Below are positions 1 to 8,719 of a DNA stretch of 64,000 nucleotides, piece by piece. This stretch comes from CAZRWD01 sp964603785 (GTDB taxonomy: Bacteria > Fermentibacterota > Fermentibacteria > Fermentibacterales > Fermentibacteraceae): positions 1 to 64,000 of the forward strand of contig CAZRWD010000002.1 of the NCBI GenBank assembly GCA_964603785.1, in the 5' to 3' direction. Position 1 is the first letter of the stretch; the number at the start of each line of letters is the position of its first letter. The notes under the pieces were generated by a model. It searched no databases and was not told the origin of the DNA. It was given only the letters and a program-made list of their open reading frames with translations. The translations under genes and the position numbers were made by a program.

Positions 1-554
1 ATGTCGAGCTCCATCCCGCAGAGCGGGAGGATCGGGCGGACGCGGTCCATCCTCATGACCTTCGGTCCGTGGGTGTCTGTGCCGCCGTAGCCGAGGAGGA
101 TCTTCAGGCAGGCCGTCAGGGCGAGCGTCGCCGCCTTCCTGACGAGGGGCCTCCTGTCCTCCCGCCCCGCCAGGACCTTCGACCCCTGGACCAGGTCGAC
201 CCCGCCGCCCGCCAGCAGGTCGAGCCCCCTCCGCCAGAAGTCGGCGTCGAGGACGTCGATGTCGTCGGTCATCACGATCCCCGCCTCCGCCGCCTCCAGA
301 CCCCGCCTCATCGCCAGCCCGTAGTTGGGCTCCGGGAGGGACAGCACCCGGAGGGCGGGGAACCGGCCGGCGAGGTCGGCGAGGATCTCCGGGGTGGAGT
401 CGCCCGATCCGTTCTCCACGACGGTCACGGCCATGCCGTCCGGGAGCTCCTCCAGTACGGGGACGAGCTGGTCCGCGAGGATGCACTCCTCGTTGTAGAC
501 CGGCACCACCAGCTCGACCGTCGAGCCCTCCGGCACGCGGACAACCGGGGTCAC
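1..554 (-). CDS. Family 2 glycosyltransferase (polyprenol-phosphate-sugar synthase type), 3' end cut by window
   Basis: The 184 visible residues are the N-terminal catalytic part of a GT2 enzyme. The nucleotide-sugar-binding start VVPVYNEE lies near residue 13, the acidic donor/metal motif DDIDVLD near residue 85, and QGSK and GTDTHGPK follow. This order is typical of dolichol/polyprenol-phosphate mannose synthase-like enzymes, which charge a lipid carrier at the inner membrane. The GTG start overlaps the tatC stop as GTGA, so translation is probably coupled. The C-terminus lies beyond base 1, so it cannot be seen whether membrane helices follow. The family is secure; the sugar and acceptor are unknown. 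Confidence 0.85.
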   Translation of the reverse strand, partial: MTPVVRVPEGSTVELVVPVYNEECILADQLVPVLEELPDGMAVTVVENGSGDSTPEILADLAGRFPALRVLSLPEPNYGLAMRRGLEAAEAGIVMTDDIDVLDADFWRRGLDLLAGGGVDLVQGSKVLAGREDRRPLVRKAATLALTACLKILLGYGGTDTHGPKVMRMDRVRPILPLCGMELD

Positions 555-1273
555 GACCGTTCCGCCCCCCTCCGGACCATCAGCCTCGCGGCGAGTATGC
601 TCAGCTCGAAGAGGATGTAGAGCGGCAGGGCGAGGAGGATCTGGGTGAGGGGGTCGTTCGGGGGGAGGATCGCCCCGAGAATCAGCAGCCCTATGAAGAC
701 ATGCCGGCGGTACCTGCCCAGCGTCCGCGGCTCGACTATCCCGAGCGCGGCAAGGAGGAGCACGACCAGGGGCAGCTCGAAGCACACGCCGAAGACCAGC
801 ACGAACTGGCCGAGGAACGCGGTGAAGTTGGAGAGCGTCCAGGCCCCTTCTATCAGGCCGCCCTCGAAGCTCCTGAAAAGGAGCAGGGTCGGCCGGAGGA
901 GCACGAAGAGCCCGAAGGCCGCCCCGCCGCAGAAGAGCAGGACGGACATGGCCGCCCCGGCAAGCGCTATCCTCCTCTCCCTCGGGTAGAGCCCCGGGCT
1001 CACGAACCTCCACAGCTGCCAGGCGACGACCGGGGAGGAAGCGATGACCCCCGCCGTCAGGGAGAGCCTGAGGTTCGCCGTCAGAGCCTCGTGGGGGGAG
1101 AGCGTCCGCAGGGTCATGGGGCTGACCGTCAGGACCAGCGCCATGAGGTCGCGGCTGAAGACGAAGGCTGCCACGGTGAGGAGCCCCACCGTGCCGAGCA
1201 TCCAGAAGAGCCTCCTGCGGAGCTCCTCCAGGTGGTCCCAGAAGGAGCCCCCGTCGTCCTTCCGCCCTGTCAG
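551..1273 (-). CDS. tatC: Sec-independent protein translocase TatC
   Basis: A 240-residue multi-span membrane protein that fits TatC, the twin-arginine signal receptor of the Tat translocase. The conserved N-terminal FWDHLEELRRRLFW is present, followed by a membrane segment, then FVSPGLYPRERR, and about five more hydrophobic segments. The first in-frame ATG falls after the HLEELR motif, so the start must be upstream. The only candidate is a CTG that overlaps the aroB stop as CTGA, giving a normal TatC length. No tatA or tatB is visible nearby. It sits between aroB and a glycosyltransferase in an overlapped run, so it is probably co-transcribed with them. Confidence 0.92.
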   Translation of the reverse strand: MTGRKDDGGSFWDHLEELRRRLFWMLGTVGLLTVAAFVFSRDLMALVLTVSPMTLRTLSPHEALTANLRLSLTAGVIASSPVVAWQLWRFVSPGLYPRERRIALAGAAMSVLLFCGGAAFGLFVLLRPTLLLFRSFEGGLIEGAWTLSNFTAFLGQFVLVFGVCFELPLVVLLLAALGIVEPRTLGRYRRHVFIGLLILGAILPPNDPLTQILLALPLYILFELSILAARLMVRRGAERS

Positions 1274-2337
1274 GCCAGCACCTCCAGGGCCTCTCCGACA
1301 AGCCTTCGCTCCAGGGCCCCGTCGATCTCGAACAGGCGGCAGTCGCCCCATTCGAGGGGCATGACCCACCTTCGGCCGGCCGGCCTCGTCTTCTTGTCGC
1401 GCTCGAGGAACCGCAGGACCGGACCCGGGCCGATTTCGGCCCTCACGGGCAGCCCCAGCCGTTCGATGGCCCCCCTCACCTCGGCCTCCAGCCCCGCCCG
1501 CGCGCCGAAGTGCGCGGCCATGCGCGCGGCCGCCAGGGTCCCGAGCCCGACAGCCTCCCCGTGCGACAGGGCGAACCGGGTCGCGCCCTCGAGCGCATGC
1601 CCAAGCGTGTGGCCGAGGTTCAGGAGAGCCCTGTCGCCCCGCTCCTCGGGATCGGCCTCGACGATCCCGGCCTTGCAGGCCAGGCATCGGGACGCGGCCT
1701 CGCGGAACCATGCGGTCCTCGCCGCGCCGGGCGGGGGGATGCCCTCCACGAGCCTCCGGAGGGTCTCGTCCCCTGCCAGAAGGGCGGTCTTCAGCACCTC
1801 GCCGGCACCGGAGCGGACCTCCCTCTCCGGCAGGGTGGAGAGAAGCCCTTCGCAGAGCCAGACCAGTTCCGCGGGATGGAAGGTTCCGGCCTGGTTCCTC
1901 GCGCCGCGCAGGTTGACGGCCGTCTTGCCCCCAAGGCAGGCGTCGACCTGGCCCAGCAGCGTGGAGGGCACCAGCACGAGCCGCGTCCCCCGCATCCAGG
2001 TGGAGGCGGCGAACGCCGCCGTGTCCATCACGATCCCGCCGCCTGCGGCCGCGAGCGTGTCGCCCCTGAGGAATCCGGCGCGCTGCAGCTCGGACCACAG
2101 CGCACCGAGGGTGCGGGGGGTCTTCAGCCGCTCCTCGGCCTCCATGGCGAAGACGCCCAGGAGCCTTCCCTCCATGGCCTCCAGGAGGGCCTCGGAATGG
2201 TGTCGCATCATCCCCGCGTCGGCCACCAGGAAGATCCTGCCGCCGCAGGCCCGGCCCAGTCCGGCGAGGTCGCGCGAGACCAGGACCCGGGTCGATCTCT
2301 CGACGGACCAGCGCACCCGGAGCAGGTCCATGCTCAC
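1270..2337 (-). CDS. aroB: 3-dehydroquinate synthase
   Basis: 355 residues, the usual AroB length. It converts DAHP to 3-dehydroquinate, the second shikimate-pathway step, in the cytosol with NAD and a divalent metal. The NAD-binding GGGIVMDTAAFAAST, the VPSTLLGQVDACLGGKT segment and the metal-ligand region NLGHTLGHALE are all visible. The chosen GTG start overlaps the upstream transporter stop as GTGA; an ATG two codons in is the alternative. Other shikimate genes are absent from the window, so aroB is embedded in an otherwise envelope-related run. Confidence 0.95.
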   Translation of the reverse strand: MSMDLLRVRWSVERSTRVLVSRDLAGLGRACGGRIFLVADAGMMRHHSEALLEAMEGRLLGVFAMEAEERLKTPRTLGALWSELQRAGFLRGDTLAAAGGGIVMDTAAFAASTWMRGTRLVLVPSTLLGQVDACLGGKTAVNLRGARNQAGTFHPAELVWLCEGLLSTLPEREVRSGAGEVLKTALLAGDETLRRLVEGIPPPGAARTAWFREAASRCLACKAGIVEADPEERGDRALLNLGHTLGHALEGATRFALSHGEAVGLGTLAAARMAAHFGARAGLEAEVRGAIERLGLPVRAEIGPGPVLRFLERDKKTRPAGRRWVMPLEWGDCRLFEIDGALERRLVGEALEVLA

Positions 2338-3674
2338 GGCCCCCAGAAGACCCAGACCACGGCGGCCCCGGCGAGAGTGGCGGCCAGCGTGAACGGCAGG
2401 CCGATAGAGACGAACCTGCCGAAGCCGACGCGATAGCCCGCCCTGCGCAGCACGGAGACCGCGACGATGTTCGCCGAAGCGCCCACGGGGGAGATGTTCC
2501 CGCCCAGGCAGGCCCCTATCAGCAGGCCGAAGCTCAGGAACCTCCCGTCGGCGAGGCCGGTGGAGTCCGAGATCACCCTTACTGCCGGGAGCATCACCGT
2601 GACGAAGGGCACGTTGTCCACGAAGGCGCTGATCAGTACGGAGGACGCCACCACCAGGGCGAAGGCCCGGAAGGCTCCGCCTCCCGCGAGGACCGCGATG
2701 GTGCGCCCGATGGAGGCTATGACCCCGTACCGCTCGAGCGCCCCCGCGAGGAGGAAGACCCCCGCCAGCAGGAAGAGCGTGTCGAAGTCGAAGCTCCTGA
2801 CTATGCGGCCCGACCCCCTCCCGACGACTCCGTCCAGAGGCCTCCCCGCCACGAGGAGACCCGGCAGGGAGCCCCTGTACCTGCACGCGTGCCAGAGGAG
2901 CGCCAGCACGCCGCCGGCGGCGCAGATCAGCCCCGACTCGATCCCGAGGGTTCCCGAGAGGCTCACCAGGGCCAGCCCGGCTATGACTGCCGCCAGGATG
3001 GCCGCCGGAACCCAGCTGGTGACCCGGGTGGCCCCCGTCCAGGTCACCGCCCGGCGGTTGCGGCCCATCACCAGCCAGAGGACGACAAGGGAGGCGAGGG
3101 CCCCGGCCTGCACGGCGAAGAAGATCCCGGGCCTGCCGTCCAGCACGAAGAAGTCGTTGAAGCTCAGGCCCTCGGCCGAGGCCAGGATCATGCTGGGCGG
3201 GTCGCCCACGAGGGTCGCGGTGCCCTGGAGGTTGCTCGAGACGGCTATCCCCAGGAGCAGGGGCACGGGGTTGGCCTCGAGCCTCCTGGAGAGCTCGAGC
3301 GCCACCGGGGCGAGGATCATCACCGTCGCCACGTTCTCGAGGATCATCGAGACCGCGCCGGACAGGGCGCACAGGAGCAGGGAGGCCCGCCCCAGGGTCC
3401 CGGAGACGGCGACGAGCCTCTCCGCCGCCCAGGCGGGCGCCCCGGTCTCCAGGAGGACCTCCGCGATCATGAGGATGCCCGAGAAGATGAGCAGGATGTT
3501 CAGGTCGACCGCGGAGAGGAGGCCCGGGATGTCGGGATGCCTCCCGGAGGCGTGGAGCACCGTCACGGCCGCCGCGGCCGCCAGCCAGACGACGAGACCC
3601 CTGTACCGGCTGGCGAAGGCGATGTAGGCGTACGACAGGACGAAGGCCGCGGAGAAGACCCCTGCCTCGGGCAA
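2334..3674 (-). CDS. NhaD/ArsB-superfamily ion transporter
   Basis: 446 residues with about eleven hydrophobic segments, an inner-membrane permease of the ArsB/NhaD (ion transporter) superfamily. The signature halves are clear: LENVATVMILAPVALEL near residue 105, then SNLQGTATLVGDPPSMI near 150, and in the second half VDNVPFVTVMLP and GACLGGNISPVGASANI. Relatives carry out Na+/H+ antiport, arsenite efflux or dicarboxylate transport, and the sequence alone does not decide between them. The start is TTG, with GGGAG seven bases upstream inside the 3' end of the preceding lipoprotein gene. The stop overlaps aroB. Confidence 0.85.
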   Translation of the reverse strand: MPEAGVFSAAFVLSYAYIAFASRYRGLVVWLAAAAAVTVLHASGRHPDIPGLLSAVDLNILLIFSGILMIAEVLLETGAPAWAAERLVAVSGTLGRASLLLCALSGAVSMILENVATVMILAPVALELSRRLEANPVPLLLGIAVSSNLQGTATLVGDPPSMILASAEGLSFNDFFVLDGRPGIFFAVQAGALASLVVLWLVMGRNRRAVTWTGATRVTSWVPAAILAAVIAGLALVSLSGTLGIESGLICAAGGVLALLWHACRYRGSLPGLLVAGRPLDGVVGRGSGRIVRSFDFDTLFLLAGVFLLAGALERYGVIASIGRTIAVLAGGGAFRAFALVVASSVLISAFVDNVPFVTVMLPAVRVISDSTGLADGRFLSFGLLIGACLGGNISPVGASANIVAVSVLRRAGYRVGFGRFVSIGLPFTLAATLAGAAVVWVFWGP

Positions 3675-3676
3675 GC

Positions 3677-4312
3677 TCAGGCTCCCGGCTTGAAGCTCGT
3701 CAGCGTGAGTGTGCTGTCAGCGGTGACCTTCCGGACGAGGCCCACGTCGGGGGCGAGCCAGAGCTGCCTCGACACGGTCAGGGTCTCCGGCTCGAACCCG
3801 CCGGTCTGTATCCAGTCGACGAAGGTCTCCTCCTGCTCGAGGAGATAGCACTCCTCCCACTGCCCGAAGGAGGATATGGCGGCGACCACCGTCTCCCTCC
3901 TCCAGGTGTGGCTGATCGTCACGCCCTGGGCGGTGGAGAAGGTCGCCGCGGAGTCGGTCCTGCCGGCGCCGACCGCGAGCGGCCATTCCAGGTAGGGCAC
4001 CCAGGCCTGGTAGACGGGCACCTCGTAGCCGTTGAAGACCACCCTGTGGTCCTCGTAGTGCTCGAGAACCCCCTCGTCGTTGATCCAGCAGGAATAGTGG
4101 GCGCCGGTCTGGAGCCTGTAGCAGCTGCGCTCGCCCACCACGGCCTGGTCGACGACCGTCGTGATGACGGTTCCGCCCCCGTCCACGTCGTACTCCCACT
4201 GGTTGCCTATCACCGTCACGGGGTAGTAGTCGGCGCCGAGGCGGTAGAAGAGGGGATTGCTGGCGCACCCTGCGAGCAGCGCTGCCGTGCATGCGAAGGC
4301 GATTCCCCTCAT
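3677..4312 (-). CDS. Lipoprotein of unknown function
   Basis: 211 residues beginning with a lipoprotein signal peptide; the lipobox LLAGC puts the acylated cysteine near residue 16. The mature part is rich in beta-strand-like, Trp/Tyr-containing segments (WEYDVDGG, WEECYLLEQEE, QLWLAPDVGLVRK). The C-terminal pattern, with a line about the measured state of an analyte and a final transition into TLTSFKPG, resembles bacterial DUF-type secreted beta-sandwich lipoproteins, but no family is certain. Its ATG overlaps the stop of the outer-membrane protein gene upstream as ATGA. The two are probably made together and may work together at the outer membrane. Confidence 0.75.
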   Translation of the reverse strand: MRGIAFACTAALLAGCASNPLFYRLGADYYPVTVIGNQWEYDVDGGGTVITTVVDQAVVGERSCYRLQTGAHYSCWINDEGVLEHYEDHRVVFNGYEVPVYQAWVPYLEWPLAVGAGRTDSAATFSTAQGVTISHTWRRETVVAAISSFGQWEECYLLEQEETFVDWIQTGGFEPETLTVSRQLWLAPDVGLVRKVTADSTLTLTSFKPGA

Positions 4313-4833
4313 CTCGCGACCTCCTTCGAGACCCTGAGCACCATCGAGAAGCCGTCGGCCGACTCGATGCCGGAGAGGATGCCCCTGAAATCGAAGCCGG
4401 CGGCGCCCCTGAAGCCTCCGCCCAGGCTGAAGTCCCATCTCAGGCCGGCCCGCCACGACGGATCCCAGGTGACCGGGTCCTCGCCGCCGCCCGAGCTCAG
4501 GCTGGAGCGTGAATAGCCGAAGGCGGCCTCCACGCCGGGGTTGAAGCTGCGCGCCCCGGGCCGCAGGAAGAAGGATCCGCGGATCTCGGGCGTGATGACG
4601 GTCAGGGATGCGTCGCCCCCTCCGCCGTCTCCGTACAGGGCTACGGAGACTCCGGGCCCGGCGCTGAGCCTGCTGTTCACTCCCCATCCGGCGAAGGCTT
4701 CGAAGTCCAGTCCCGTGCTCAGGAACTGCCCCCAGCCGCCGACCGGGAAGACGGGGCCCACGGACAGGCCGGCGTCGATCCCGGCGAAGGCGACTCCTGC
4801 AAGCAGCAGGATGACTGCCAAGGTCTTGCCCAA
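4309..4833 (-). CDS. Predicted outer-membrane beta-barrel protein
   Basis: 174 residues with a cleavable signal peptide (KTLAVILLLAGVAFA) and then alternating polar/hydrophobic strands, rich in Gly and aromatics and ending on a charged residue, as in small eight-strand-like barrels. A TTG start is chosen because an excellent GAGGAGGT lies five bases upstream; starting further upstream would spoil the signal peptide. It precedes the lipoprotein gene with an ATGA overlap and follows the metallo-beta-lactamase gene by about ten bases. The function is not recognisable. The barrel call rests on pattern, not on a named family. Confidence 0.7.
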   Translation of the reverse strand: MGKTLAVILLLAGVAFAGIDAGLSVGPVFPVGGWGQFLSTGLDFEAFAGWGVNSRLSAGPGVSVALYGDGGGGDASLTVITPEIRGSFFLRPGARSFNPGVEAAFGYSRSSLSSGGGEDPVTWDPSWRAGLRWDFSLGGGFRGAAGFDFRGILSGIESADGFSMVLRVSKEVAR

Positions 4834-4843
4834 GAGTACCTCC

Positions 4844-5602
4844 TCAGATCCCGGACGCCGCAAGCGCCCTGTCGGGATCGGCTACCATGAACTCCCCTCC
4901 GAAGCCCCTGGCCAGCCTGGCGGCCTCCAGGGCCACGGGAGGGCGGTTGTTCTCCCTGCTGAGATGGGCCAGCACCACCAGGCCCAGCCCCGGGTGGGTG
5001 ATCCTCTCGAGGAGCTGCGCAGCGCTCGAGTTGGAGAGGTGGCCGTTGGAGGACGCTATCCTGTGCTTCAGGGGCCAGGGATAGCTGCCGCTCCAGAGCA
5101 TCTCCTCGTCGTGGTTGAACTCGAGGACGAGCGCGGTGCATCCCGAGAGGCTGTCCGCCACGAGATGGCTCCAGCACCCCAGGTCGGTGGCCACGCCCAG
5201 CCTCCCGCCCTCCCATTCGATTACATATCCGCTCGGTTCCTCCGCGTCATGTGGGAGCAGGAAGCTCGAGAGCGTGAACGGCCCGAGGTCCATGGCGCAC
5301 CCCGGGGAGAGGAGGATCGGCCCGGGGAGGCCGGCGAGCCCGGGACACCGCCTGGCGGTGCCGGGACTGCAGATCACGGGGATCCCCAGCCTCCGCGCGG
5401 TGACCCTGGCACCCCTGGTGTGGTCGACATGTTCGTGCGTGAGGACGAGGGCTCTCGGCACAAGCCCGGCCATTCCCGCATCCTCGATCCGTAGGCGTAT
5501 CTGCCTCGCCGACAGGCCTGCGTCGATGATGAAGGCGAAGCCGTCGTGCTCGACGAGCATCGAGTTGCCGCTCGACCCGCTCGCGAGCATCACAAGTCTC
5601 AA
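4844..5602 (-). CDS. Metallo-beta-lactamase fold hydrolase, WalJ/YycJ-like
   Basis: 252 residues. The N-terminus RLVMLASGSSGNSMLVE and the metal-binding THEHVDHTRG place it in the YycJ/WalJ group of metallo-beta-lactamase fold proteins, likely phosphodiesterases or nucleases. Further ligand candidates are the His in LPHDAEE, the Asp in VATDLG and the His in FNHDEEM. The TTG start overlaps the preceding stop as TTGA and places the family motif at the very N-terminus as expected, which supports the choice. In Gram-positives WalJ is linked to cell-wall regulation and DNA repair. Here it sits among envelope genes with no WalRK nearby. Confidence 0.88.
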   Translation of the reverse strand: MRLVMLASGSSGNSMLVEHDGFAFIIDAGLSARQIRLRIEDAGMAGLVPRALVLTHEHVDHTRGARVTARRLGIPVICSPGTARRCPGLAGLPGPILLSPGCAMDLGPFTLSSFLLPHDAEEPSGYVIEWEGGRLGVATDLGCWSHLVADSLSGCTALVLEFNHDEEMLWSGSYPWPLKHRIASSNGHLSNSSAAQLLERITHPGLGLVVLAHLSRENNRPPVALEAARLARGFGGEFMVADPDRALAASGI

Positions 5603-6750
5603 CGCGGCATCCTCGCGGTCCTGTGGAACATCGCCGCATCGAGGCCGTGCGGCGGCGCCCCCGTTCCCCACAGCGCGGCCAGGGCGGCCGTGTCCGCAGG
5701 GGCGAAGGTGTCGAGGCTGTAGACGCAGATCCCTCCCGCACCGTGGAGGAGCGCCGACCGGGCGCCGGTCGAGGCGGACTGCAGGCTCTGGTTGTAGACC
5801 GCTATCCCGTATGCGACCCTGCCGGGCCGCACTGCCGTGGTGGAGACCGCGAGCTCCCCCGCTCTGGATGCGCTGGTGGTGTAGGCCATCGGGCAGACGA
5901 AGTCGACGAGACCCTCCTCGAGCCAGTCCTGCCAGTCGCAGCCGTAGTCGGAGAGGGCGGAGCGCGGGTCCGCCATGACGGCGCAGGAGAGGAGGGTCGA
6001 GGGCGATTCGCTGCGGAGCGCCGCCCTGACGGTCCTCACCGTCTCCGTGACCTGTCCGGCCCTCCAGTCCTGCCAGACCCCGCCGAGCCCGCTCACCGGC
6101 GCAGCGGTCCTGCCCCTCGCCGGGAAGAGGTCCACGGGATCGACCCCGTGCTCCAGGAAGAAGCCGGCCCGCGCGGGCGGCTCGAATCCGAACCCGGTCC
6201 CGGGGTATCTCACGTAGTCCAGGTGTATCCCGTCCACGTCGTACCTGTCGGCTATCTCCGCACAGACGGAGGCGAGCCTCTCCCTGACGCCGGCGACCGC
6301 CGGCGAGAGGGTCGCGCCGACTATCCCCGCCGCCTCGCACTCGTCGCGCGAGTAGGCCCTGGAGGAACGGCCCGAGAGATCGGCCATGAACCAGTCCGGA
6401 TGTGCGTGATAGACGTGTTCGGGGGCCGATGGCTCCCAGGGGGCCGACCAGGTCAGGAAGGCGTTCACCCAGGCGTGTACCTCCAGACCCAGGCGACCGG
6501 CATCGAGGACGATCCTGCCCAGGGGGTCGAACGAGGTCGTCACGGAGGCCTCCGGGAGCAGGTCGGAGAGGTACCAGGCCTCCCCCCTCCCCATCACCTG
6601 GACGATCAGGCCGGAGGCTCCCGCGTCCGAGGCCAGGCCGACCAGCGAGTCTATCGAGGACGCGGACTCCAGGGCCGTGGCCGGGATCCAGAAGTAGCGC
6701 ATCCCGCCGGTCCCGCCCATCAGGGAGAGAACTGCCAGGACGAGGCTCAA
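5599..6750 (-). CDS. Secreted GHL10/DUF187-type glycoside hydrolase-like protein
   Basis: 383 residues with an N-terminal signal-like segment (SLVLAVLSLMGGTG). The core is a TIM-barrel glycosyl-hydrolase-like domain of the GHL10 (DUF187) type. The diagnostic strand YDVDGIHLDYVRYP lies near residue 185, FDPLGRIVLDAGRLGLEVHAWVN near 65, and VDFVCPMAYT near 280. Relatives act on cell-envelope polysaccharides outside the cytoplasm, but substrates are mostly unproven. The TTG start overlaps the gpsA stop as TTGA. It lies between gpsA and a WalJ-like gene, so a role in envelope polymer trimming is a reasonable inference. Confidence 0.82.
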   Translation of the reverse strand: MSLVLAVLSLMGGTGGMRYFWIPATALESASSIDSLVGLASDAGASGLIVQVMGRGEAWYLSDLLPEASVTTSFDPLGRIVLDAGRLGLEVHAWVNAFLTWSAPWEPSAPEHVYHAHPDWFMADLSGRSSRAYSRDECEAAGIVGATLSPAVAGVRERLASVCAEIADRYDVDGIHLDYVRYPGTGFGFEPPARAGFFLEHGVDPVDLFPARGRTAAPVSGLGGVWQDWRAGQVTETVRTVRAALRSESPSTLLSCAVMADPRSALSDYGCDWQDWLEEGLVDFVCPMAYTTSASRAGELAVSTTAVRPGRVAYGIAVYNQSLQSASTGARSALLHGAGGICVYSLDTFAPADTAALAALWGTGAPPHGLDAAMFHRTARMPR

Positions 6751-7754
6751 GGAGCGCCCCCGTCCGGCATCGAGGATCCCCGGAACTCCTCCTTGAGTGG
6801 CCTGGCGAAGAGCCCGTCCACTGCCTCGGAAGGGCTCGCCGCGCCTTCGATGACGCTGCGCACCGCTTCCGCTATCGGCATCTCGACCCCGTGCGACGAC
6901 GCCAGGGACACGAGCGCGGCGCAGGTCTCGACACCTTCGGCAAGACCGTCTCCGTAGGGCTCCCCGGTGACCAGGCACTCCCCCCAGAGCCTGTTCCTGC
7001 TGTGGGGGGAGAAGAGTGTGGCCTCGTAGTCGCCGAGGTGGGACAGCCCGTAGATGCTCCTCCAGTCGCCTCCGAGCGCGGCGGTCAGCCTGGCGGTCTC
7101 GAGCGGGGCCCTGGCCATGAGCGCCCCCTTCAGTCCGTGGAGCCCCATGCCGTCGAGCATGCCCGCGGCTATGCCGACCACGTTCTTCGCGGCGGCCCCT
7201 ATCTCGCAGCCCGTCAGGTCACAGGACCTGTACAGCCTGATGAGCCTGCTGCCGAACATGCCGGCCATCCGCTCGCCGTCCTCCCCGCGTTCGGCGGCCA
7301 CTATCATGCAGGAGGGCTGTCCGGCCGCGAGCAGGGCCGGATGGCCCGGCCCGACCCAGACTGCAAGGCTGCGGGGACGGACCCCCTCCTCCGTGACGAC
7401 CTCCGAGAGCCTCCTCCCGGTCTCGCGCTCCAGGCCCTTCATGCAGAGGATGAGATCGCTCCCCGAGAGGTCGTGCGCCGCGAGGCGTGCTGCCAGCTCC
7501 CGCAGGCTCTGAGACGGAACGGCGACTATCACGGCGGATGCCCCGGAGACGGCCTCGCCCAGGTCGACCGTGAGCCTTGCGCGCGGCGGGAGCTCGACGT
7601 AGCGGTTCCTCCTGTCGCTCATCAGCTCCCGCATGGGCTCGGACCACTCCGGCTCCCACCCGGTCACCTCCAGGCCCAGGCCCGCCCCGTACCAGAGGTG
7701 GAAGCTGCCCCACCTCCCGCAGCCGAGCACGGTGAGCCCGACCCGGCCGGCCAA
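6747..7754 (-). CDS. gpsA: Glycerol-3-phosphate dehydrogenase [NAD(P)+]
   Basis: 335 residues. It reduces dihydroxyacetone phosphate to sn-glycerol 3-phosphate for phospholipid synthesis in the cytosol. The Rossmann start VLGCGRWGS is near residue 9, VAVPSQSLRE near 80, the catalytic-lysine region AAKNVVGIAAGM near 190, and the C-terminal helical domain follows. The start is TTG, with GGGAGG about nine bases upstream in the 3' end of the acyltransferase gene. Coupling of gpsA to a lipid A-type acyltransferase groups two glycerolipid/envelope lipid steps in one transcript. Confidence 0.95.
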   Translation of the reverse strand: MAGRVGLTVLGCGRWGSFHLWYGAGLGLEVTGWEPEWSEPMRELMSDRRNRYVELPPRARLTVDLGEAVSGASAVIVAVPSQSLRELAARLAAHDLSGSDLILCMKGLERETGRRLSEVVTEEGVRPRSLAVWVGPGHPALLAAGQPSCMIVAAERGEDGERMAGMFGSRLIRLYRSCDLTGCEIGAAAKNVVGIAAGMLDGMGLHGLKGALMARAPLETARLTAALGGDWRSIYGLSHLGDYEATLFSPHSRNRLWGECLVTGEPYGDGLAEGVETCAALVSLASSHGVEMPIAEAVRSVIEGAASPSEAVDGLFARPLKEEFRGSSMPDGGAP

Positions 7755-7755
7755 G

Positions 7756-8682
7756 TCAGCGGACCTCCCGGACTTCGGCGCCGGGAATCGTCGGATGGCC
7801 GCCGTAGAGCCCGGTCGTCTTCCACCTCCTGTGGGGCCACCAGTACATCTCGGGGTGCCTCACCACCATCTCCTCGAGGCGCTTCGTGTACTCCTGCGTC
7901 ACCCTGGCCTCGGCCTCCTCCTGCGGGACGCCCTGCGGAGGTAGTATAGGGTCGGTGAACACCGCGCGCTGCCTCCTGCCTCTCTCCCTCACCATGAAGA
8001 CCGGGTAGACCGCGCATCCGAGCCTGATGGCGAAGGCTGCGGCACCCCTGGGGGTCGAGGCGGGGTATCCGAAGAAATCGACCACCACCCCGTTCCTGCC
8101 GGCATCCTGGTCGGACAGCCAGCACACGGCCCCGCCGGCCCTGACCGCCCTGAAGATCCCGCGCATGGCCGCGTCCCTCGTGATGAGGCCTATCCCGTGC
8201 ACCGACCTGAGGCGGTTGATGAGCCGGTCGACGAGAGGGTTGTGCTGCTCTCCCACGAGGAGGCTCACATCCGCTCCGCGGCATTTCATGAGGGCGCCCA
8301 GCAGCTCCCAGTTGCCGAAGTGGAACGCGAGACCGATCCCCCCCTCCCTGGCGAGGCGTTCCAGGTTGCCGGGGTTCTCGACCGAGATCCACCTGCTGAT
8401 GTGACCGCACCCCAGCCTGTCCTGCCTCGCGAACTCGATCATGAACCTGCCTGCGTTGGCGTAGGATCCGGAACCGATCCTCCGGGCGGCCCTCCCGTCG
8501 ATCGCGGGGAAGGCCTGCGCGAGATTCGTCATCACCACCCGCCTGCGGATCCCGAGCGCCCAGGCGGCTCGGCCGAGCAGCGCCCCGGCCTCGAGGGCCG
8601 CCCACAGTGGCAGCAGGCCGACGAGCGCCACCAGGGCGCGCAGGGCTGCGTATTCGATCACATGTGACGGTCTGTGACGCAT
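7756..8682 (-). CDS. Lipid A biosynthesis acyltransferase family protein (LpxL/HtrB-like)
   Basis: 308 residues with an N-terminal membrane anchor (ALRALVALVGLLPLWAALEAGALL). The catalytic HX4D/E site is seen as HFGNWE near residue 121, followed by LVGEQHNP, SDQDAGRNGVVVDFFG and the C-terminal YWWPHRRWK. This is the lysophospholipid acyltransferase family that adds secondary acyl chains to lipid A on the inner-membrane cytoplasmic face, which supports a diderm cell. Acyl-chain and acceptor specificity cannot be read. The ATG start lacks a strong Shine-Dalgarno; an internal GTG at VIEYAALR is an alternative. Confidence 0.9.
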   Translation of the reverse strand: MRHRPSHVIEYAALRALVALVGLLPLWAALEAGALLGRAAWALGIRRRVVMTNLAQAFPAIDGRAARRIGSGSYANAGRFMIEFARQDRLGCGHISRWISVENPGNLERLAREGGIGLAFHFGNWELLGALMKCRGADVSLLVGEQHNPLVDRLINRLRSVHGIGLITRDAAMRGIFRAVRAGGAVCWLSDQDAGRNGVVVDFFGYPASTPRGAAAFAIRLGCAVYPVFMVRERGRRQRAVFTDPILPPQGVPQEEAEARVTQEYTKRLEEMVVRHPEMYWWPHRRWKTTGLYGGHPTIPGAEVREVR

Positions 8683-8719
8683 GGGCCGGGCATCCGTCCG
8701 GGGTTGTGCGTTGTCGATT

